Shown: piece after piece, positions 6,769 through 10,682 of the stretch | Layout of the letters: each line of letters begins with the position of its first letter | Numbering within the stretch: the first letter of the stretch is position 1 | Assembly (NCBI GenBank): GCA_905221605.1 | Contig: CAJNDS010001563.1 | Span: 1 to 14,084, forward strand | From: Symbiodinium natans | Lineage: Eukaryota; Sar; Dinophyceae; Suessiales; Symbiodiniaceae | Length of the DNA stretch: 14,084 bases | Direction: 5' to 3' | The notes under the pieces: model-generated | The model's database searches: none | What the model saw: only the letters and a program-made list of their open reading frames with translations | Told to the model about the DNA's origin: nothing | Made by a program: the position numbers and the translations under genes

Positions 6769-9700
6769 GTACCCTTTTCCCTTTTGTTTTTGGTTCAAGG
6801 TTCCATTACAAAGTAACCAATCCAAGAAAGGGGTACCCTTATTCTGATGCATGGTTACTGGGCTACCGAGGAAATTGCCCAGCATATGAGGCTCGCCTGG
6901 CGAAGAGAGGGTCATCAAAGTCCCTAAGCTCTGGACCCTGAACCATAAGCCATTAGCCCTTTCCTGAGGCCGAAACCTTTAAAAAACTCTAGACCTACAC
7001 CCTCAACCCTAATCTCTCAACCATACACCCTGAATAGCTTTCGCAATTGCCTGAAGGCGTATGGACTCAATGCCAGCCTGGGCGGCACCTGCACTTTGGA
7101 CTACTTCGCCTACATGTTCCGTTTCTATCATGTGCATTCATCAGAGGTGGTTCCCGCCGGCACGAGTGCAGAGTCGCCGTTTGAAGAGCTGTGGGGTAAG
7201 CCTCTGAAGCTTGCAGTTCACGCTGCGGATGCGGCAGACACGATTTCACGGAATGATGCGCCTTCAATCTTTTTCCCGGGTGATGTACTTGCCCTTCGAG
7301 AAGCTCTTCTCAAGAAAGGTATCCTGCAGAGGAGCCGGGTAGCCCCTGAAAGCCCCTGAGGTTTGACTAAGGTTTTAGGGTTTAGGGTTTAGGGTTTAGG
7401 GTTTCGGGCACGAAGCAAATGGGAACTTGAGAGGAATGCCTGCAGCTACCACGAATGGCCTCATCGCTTCATGGCAGCTCACCATGAAACGGGCAGGTTG
7501 TGAAGTCCAGAGCACCCGGCTCTATGCCCCCGTATACAGGCGCCTCAATAAACGACACTATCCCCTTACAATCCACGTTCCCAAACACACTCATCTGAGT
7601 TGAACAGGCCCTAAATGTAGCCCACTCAGTTCAATCATGTTTGGATGTCACCGTCCTTCCTGGTGCCCTGAAATCCAACCCCCTAAGCCCTTAAAGCCTA
7701 AACCCTAACCCTAAACCCTAAACCCTAAACTCTAAACCCTAAACACTAAACCCTAAACCCTAAACCCTAAACCCTAAACCCTAAACCCTAAACCCTAAAC
7801 CCTAAACCCTAAACCCTAAACCCATCCAAGGCTTGCCGCGATGAAGCCTTCGTTCGGCACCGCGATGGGCCCTGCCAGTCAGCAAACCAATCTGGACGCT
7901 AGGTAGGGTTTAGGGTTTAGGGTTTGGGGTTTTGGGTTTAGAGTTTAGGGTTTGGGGTTTTGGGGTTTTGGGTTTTGCGGTTTTGGGGTTTTGGGGTTTT
8001 GGGGTTTAGGGTTCCGGGGTTTAGGACGTGCCAAACAGAAGCGCTTTCGGACTTAGGTACTAAACATGTATTCATGGTGTTGTTGTTGCTTTGCCTTTGG
8101 GTGACGACCCTATTCAGAAGCTTGTTCGATGGATTAGGGACCATACGGTCTAAACCTCTAAACCCTAAGCCCTAATCCCTAAACCCCAAACCCTAAACCC
8201 TAAACCCTAAACCCTAAACCCGCCGAGGATGTGGCGCGGAAGGGTTTCTATGCTGCTGGTCACACCATGGCCGTGCTGACCGCTTGGAGCATCTGGACTT
8301 TGCAACTCCAAAAACCCCCAAAACACTCCCAAACCCCCCCGAACAACCCCCTAACAGCCCTCTAAACCCCCAAAACCCCCCAAAGCCCCCTAAATCCCCC
8401 TAAAACCTCTAAAAACACCCTAAACCCCCCCGAATTCCCCCTCAACACCCCTCTAACACCCCCCAACAAGCAGCCTAAGAGCCTAAACCCGTACCCCAAA
8501 CACGCTGGAACCCCAAAACCCTGAACGTGGGTCTCTTGCCTTTTAGTTTTTCGTGTGCCGGAACTTACAGGTACTACACCGGCGTGCCCTGGGACCTGCC
8601 GTGCGATTGCGGGCTCACGTGTCCCGCTGCGCCATCCCCTAACCCTGGGGTGCGTTGTTGCGGCAGTGGCGCTGGTGTGGCTCAGTGTACATGGGCGGCT
8701 GAAGCCAATCCTGTCCCTCCTGCGCCGAGCAACCCTGAGAAGGACTTGCTGTCGGAACGGTTGGGGCGTGAGCCGTTGAGAAATGTCACGTGCTTTGTGT
8801 GCTTGTGATTGACTTGCGAGGACCTTCCCTTTGCGTCTTCATCAGTACTGGAGTCGTTTGCTGCCGGGAACATGACTGTTGAGCAGGCGCGGGAAGGGCC
8901 AGGGCACTGCGATTTCAACGCAGAGGTAGTCGCACATCAGTTTGGTCACAGAGCCTCGCCAGAGCTTCAACGCAGGTCTTGCAGACTTGCTTGGCCCACC
9001 GCACCGTGTACTTCATCGTTCGCGAGCCTTTGGAGGGGGTGCCCGAAGCAGACTGCAACGCCTTGGTCAGTGCCTTTGTGATCGGCCACAAGCAGTGGAG
9101 CGCAGCAAGAAGCTGGTGGATGCTTGGCAGGGGGCATGAAGGTTGATTCAGCAGGCTTGACTTTACACTCCTATAAGGAATGCAGGGGTAGTTATGCTGG
9201 CTGCTATACTAAGAAAAGAAAAGGATTATGCCACCATAAATTATATGCTTGATAAGCATAACACCAGCTTGGGACGAGTTTGGGCCAGTGCCCCAAGGCG
9301 CTTCTCGTTGCAGCTTCGCCGTGCTGGTGCAACAGCGTCGGTCTCCCTGACAAGTGGGGAGCCTGACCAGATGGTCCTCAACTTTGGCAAAGTCACGCAC
9401 GACGAAGATCAGCTGAGCTGCTTGCCTACAATCTTCGGTTCGGCCGTAATACAGTAAGAGTCTCCGGAAGACGTATGGCGATAATTTTAAGATTGGGGGG
9501 CCCTATTCTTCCCCTACCACTTTAGGCCACGAGTACGTAGTACTCGCCAAAGCTGAGTGAACAGGATTTCGGCAAAGAGGCATGTTGCCCAAGTGGTTTG
9601 CAGTGAGGCCATCTCACGAAGAGCGTTCCCCAGCTGAGCCAGCACAGGGAGAAAGCAGCTGCCTTGCGCCGCGAATTGGGTCGATATCTCGCAGGCATGG

Positions 9701-10013
9701 CCCGGACCGGCAACGAGCACGAAGGGGTCATGTAATTCATGCACCGACACATGCCTTCAGCCGAAAACCAGGTCCATGAATGTGTGTGTGTGTGTGTGTT
9801 CAGGATGAGGTTGAGCAGTGCCTGTTGCCCCCTTATTCAAAGCGCACAGGCAGCCTGGATCGAACTGCGCTGCTGCAGGCGGCCACGGAGGCAGCCGGCA
9901 CGCTAAATCGCGCCCTTCATGTCCCAGAAGGCTTCCAGCTGAGCCCGGAACACACGGAGCAGTCGCCAGGCAGGAAGTTCCTAAGGATCCTTCTTAAGAA
10001 AGATCCTGCATAA
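6399..10013 (+). CDS. Gene A: multi-exon gene, weakly glycosyltransferase-like at its 5' part
   Basis: Plus-strand coding segments with strong G/C at third codon positions are spread over 3.6 kb. My working exon set is 6399-6484, 6654-6768, 6831-6910, 7038-7318, 7416 to about 7600, 7831-7902, 8025-8100, 8228-8301, 8571-8649, 8821-8925, 8976-9141, 9268 to about 9453, about 9608-9726, and 9804-10013 with stop TAA. Many but not all joins keep phase. The 5' part has the motif VAGALEVARTLGRRLILP followed by a Cys (NCRNA), and later GGTCTLDYFAYM. This order of hydrophobic helix, Arg-hydrophobic-Pro, Cys and C-x-L-D resembles eukaryotic glycosyltransferase-like proteins, but the match is from memory of a pattern and is weak. 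The start codon is not identified and the 5' end may lie further left. It could be two genes or a decaying gene. Confidence 0.5.
6490..6650. repeat. Inverted telomere-type repeats inside the first gene A intron
   Basis: TTTAGGG variants at about 6490-6563 are followed by CCCTAAA/CCCCAAA at 6578-6624 and again TTTAGGG variants at 6628-6650. The intron transcript could therefore fold back on itself. Confidence 0.88.
6768..6840. repeat. Short foldback, introner-like intron with flanking direct repeats
   Basis: The left arm ggtacccttttccctttt (from 6768, continuing to ggtt at 6795) pairs imperfectly with aaccaatccaagaaagggg (from 6815, ending tacc at 6837). The nine bases ggtaccctt occur at both ends (6768-6776 and 6832-6840), like a target-site duplication. 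AG|GT at 6768/6769 and AG ending at 6830 would make a 62-bp GT-AG intron that leads into an open frame (GTLILMHGYWATEEIAQHM). Exact loss of 64 bp would restore another open frame (YPYSDAWLLGYRGNC). A related element lies at 12281. Confidence 0.65.
6831..6910 (+). CDS. Gene A segment after the foldback intron, frame uncertain
   Basis: Two frames are open. Canonical splicing gives GTLILMHGYWATEEIAQHM with more G/C at third positions. Precise loss of the direct-repeat-bounded element gives YPYSDAWLLGYRGNCPAYEA, which has fewer G/C third positions but whose GT donor at 6911 matches the phase of the next exon at 7038. I cannot choose between them. Confidence 0.4.
7038..7318 (+). CDS. Gene A exon, 93 codons, the longest clear exon
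   Basis: The exon follows AG at 7036-7037 and ends at AAAG|GTATCC. It encodes FRNCLKAYGLNASLGGTCTL, then DYFAYMFRFYHVHSSEVV, a central ESPFEELWGKPLKLAVHAAD, and ends SIFFPGDVLALREALLKK. Composition is globular and cytosolic in look, with no membrane segment. The frame stays open to 7357, but a 97-bp intron (7319-7415) with five TTTAGGG units joins it in phase to the next exon. The function is not recognised beyond the gene-level suggestion. Confidence 0.6.
7370..7405 (+). repeat. TTTAGGG tract in intron 7319-7415
   Basis: Five consecutive units on the plus strand, between a GTATCC donor and a CGAAG acceptor. Confidence 0.92.
7416..7603 (+). CDS. Gene A exon or alternative terminal exon
   Basis: Joined in phase to the exon ending at 7318, this gives a 62-codon open frame containing GMPAATTNGLIASWQLTMKR and TRLYAPVYRRLNKRHYPLTI, ending in TGA at 7601-7603. 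If no donor lies inside, this would be an alternative 3' end of the gene. Possible donors are CAG|GTTGTG near 7496 and CCC|GTATAC near 7531. A competing frame (ERNACSYHEWPHRFMAAHH) is also open over the first part. Confidence 0.45.
7697..7823 (-). repeat. CCCTAAA tract, about 17 units
   Basis: This is the longest CCCTAAA run in the window, with few variants (CTCTAAA, CACTAAA). It lies between coding-like segments ending near 7600 and starting at 7831. Confidence 0.95.
7831..7902 (+). CDS. Gene A small exon
   Basis: Lies between AG at 7829-7830 and AG|GTAGGG at 7902/7903. In phase 2 it encodes LAAMKPSFGTAMGPASQQTN and joins in phase to the segment at 8025. Another frame (CRDEAFVRHRDGPCQSANQ) is open but ends in TAG just before the donor. 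Confidence 0.4.
   Translation, partial: ACRDEAFVRHRDGPCQSANQSGR
7903..8024 (+). repeat. TTTAGGG / TTTTGGGG degenerate tract
   Basis: Begins with perfect TTTAGGG units and grades into TTTTGGGG and GGGTTTTG variants. It fills the presumed intron exactly from donor GTAGGG to acceptor GGTTTAG. Confidence 0.9.
8025..8100 (+). CDS. Gene A exon with hydrophobic segment
   Basis: Follows the TTTAG acceptor and encodes TCQTEALSDLGTKHVFMVLL and further Leu, Cys and Trp, then optionally VTTLFRSLFDGLG if the exon continues to 8147. The Leu-rich stretch could be a membrane or buried helix. Using the GTGACG donor at 8101 joins it in phase 0 to the exon at 8228. A second frame over 8075-8145 (LPLGDDPIQKLVRWIRDHTV) is also protein-like. 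Confidence 0.35.
8155..8222 (-). repeat. CCCTAAA tract, about 9 units
   Basis: Variants (CCCTAAG, CCCTAAT, CCCCAAA) come first, then perfect units. It sits immediately before the exon at 8228. Confidence 0.92.
8228..8649 (+). CDS. Gene A exons 8228-8301 and 8571-8649
   Basis: The first exon encodes DVARKGFYAAGHTMAVLTAW and ends in SIWT. No GT donor fits, but a GC dinucleotide at 8302-8303 does, and GC-AG introns are known in dinoflagellates. With the CTTACAG acceptor at 8570 it joins in phase to YYTGVPWDLPCDCGLTCPAA, a Cys-rich segment. A GTGCGT donor at 8650 would continue in phase 0 to 8821. Without that donor the frame runs on to a TGA at 8806-8808 (a Cys-rich stretch ending NVTCFVCL). 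Confidence 0.4.
8302..8525 (-). repeat. Degenerate C-rich CCCCAAAA/CCCTAAA tract
   Basis: Irregular runs of four to seven C alternating with AAA, TAAA and AACA. It appears to be a decayed or slippage-expanded telomere-type repeat inside the presumed intron 8302-8570. Confidence 0.8.
8821..9141 (+). CDS. Gene A exons 8821-8925 and 8976-9141
   Basis: The first encodes DLPFASSSVLESFAAGNMTV and ends GHCDFNAE before the strong donor GAG|GTAGTC. The second follows CGCAG at 8975 in the same phase and encodes VLQTCLAHRTVYFIVREPLE, DCNALVSAFVIGHKQWSAAR and SWWMLGRGHE. Third-position G/C is very high in this frame and lower in the other two. The 50-bp intron has the ten bases ttcaacgcag at both ends (8914-8923 and 8966-8975). 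The second exon probably ends at GAAG|GTTGAT. The family is not recognised. Confidence 0.55.
9268..9453 (+). CDS. Gene A exon
   Basis: Follows CACCAG at 9267 and encodes LGRVWASAPRRFSLQLRRAG, then SVSLTSGEPDQMVLNFGKVT and DEDQLSCLPTIFGSA. The end is either GCC|GTAATA (9445) or ACA|GTAAGA (9453). The preceding 126 bp are AT-richer and carry no telomere repeat. The phase does not match the simplest end of the exon before it, so one boundary is wrong or the gene is damaged. Confidence 0.5.
9608..10013 (+). CDS. Gene A 3' exons (about 9608-9726 and 9804-10013)
   Basis: The first encodes LTKSVPQLSQHREKAAALRR, then ELGRYLAGMARTGNEHEG, and reaches GT at 9727 at a codon boundary. The second begins right after TTCAG at 9803, also at a codon boundary, with DEVEQCLLPPYSKRTGSLDR, then ALLQAATEAAGTLNRALHVP, and stops at TAA (10011-10013). 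The 77-bp intron ends in a (TG)n run. The left limit of the first exon is unclear: a TGA sits in frame at 9604-9606, just after a TTTGCAG. The antisense strand has an open frame over 9514-9750 as well, but the phase-matched splice favours the plus strand. Confidence 0.55.
9780..9799. repeat. (TG)n microsatellite at the 3' end of an intron
   Basis: About ten TG units directly before the TTCAG acceptor at 9803, in the place where a pyrimidine tract would be expected. Confidence 0.9.
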
Positions 10014-10224
10014 GGGTGGCCCATGCCCGCTGCAAGCTGAGTGCCTCAAGCCTCAAGCAAGGACCAAGCAGACGCTGAAAGTACTGGCCCAGCAGCTCCA
10101 TGGTCAGTCCCTGATGCAGCCCCAGACGGCGCAACCGGTGCAATGTCGTGGCAGTTTGGCTTCTGAGGCGGATCTGTTGGAGAGACATGTTGCACCCTCT
10201 TGGTATAGCGGCCTCCTGAAATGA
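9985..10224 (+). CDS. Ambiguous open frame downstream of gene A
   Basis: An 80-codon frame with high third-position G/C runs from just after a TAA (9982-9984) to TGA at 10222-10224 and includes KVLAQQLHGQSLMQPQTAQP and EADLLERHVAPSWYSG. It overlaps the end of the gene A 3' exon in a +1 frame, so it might be a frameshifted continuation. The opposite strand over 9994-10188 is also open from an ATG (LLGQYFQRLLGPCLRLEALS). I cannot decide which, if any, is translated. Confidence 0.25.
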   Translation, partial: GSFLRKILHKGGPCPLQAECLKPQARTKQTLKVLAQQLHGQSLMQPQTAQPVQCRGSLASEADLLERHVAPSWYSGLLK

Positions 10225-10225
10225 G

Positions 10226-10532
10226 TCAGGCTTGTTGGGCTATTCAGGATCGTGCGACTGTGTGGGCGTCTAGGGTAGAAAATTTCGCGCGGCAGCCTTT
10301 CCAAATTAATTGCCGGCCTCGCCGTCCCTTTAAAGTTCATGTGACCTCATCCCTCTCAAATTCTGTTCTTACAATCCCGGGACGGTTGAAAGAGGGACAA
10401 AATCCGCTTCGACTGTTTTGAGGGGGGGGGGGGGTCATTTCAACTCCTCAACCCCAAAGCCCCTGCATCCCCACCCCACCCCTTAGCCTTCCCACTGCGC
10501 AACCCCAGACCCCGAATCCCCTGCTCCGGTGT
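10226..10532. other. Spacer between genes A and B with a 13-bp G run
   Basis: No supported gene. A plus-strand open frame (10221-10421) begins at ATGA overlapping the previous stop but has no distinctive composition. A run of thirteen G lies at 10422-10434, and 10440-10530 is C-rich. The partial inverted repeat ccctctcaa (near 10350) and ttgaaagaggg (near 10386) could be a terminator-like hairpin, but this is weak. Confidence 0.5.
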
Positions 10533-10584
10533 CCCTAAACCCTAAACCCTAAACCCTAAACCCTAAACCCTAAACCCTAAACCC
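10533..10584 (-). repeat. CCCTAAA tract, 7 units
   Basis: Seven perfect units on the plus strand, ending ten bases before the acceptor-like GGCAG at 10594. Confidence 0.95.
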
Positions 10585-10594
10585 GACTTGGCAG

Positions 10595-10682
10595 CTCGTG
10601 GAGAAGCTGATCAACTTGCTTCGGTCATCCACGGTGTGGTACCGCGTGCTTGGAGGACTGGCGGCTTGCACTTTGCCAAAAT
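10595..10682 (+). CDS. Gene B candidate exon
   Basis: Begins at a codon boundary after GGCAG and encodes LVEKLINLLRSSTVWYRVLG and GLAACTLPK, ending at AAT|GTTTGG. Amphipathic and Leu-rich. It lies between a CCCTAAA tract and a TTTAGGG/G-rich tract. It could also be the last coding piece of an unseen upstream gene. Confidence 0.45.

Noticed and set aside
9514-9750. Minus-strand 78-codon open frame with protein-like composition
   Set aside because: The plus strand has a phase-matched splice (9726 to 9804) with GC3-rich frames here, and all other exons are on the plus strand; kept only as a possibility.
10057-10074. ARTKQT in frame, identical to the start of the histone H3 tail
   Set aside because: The match ends after six residues, lacks an initiator Met at the right place and lies in an ambiguous frame; taken as chance.
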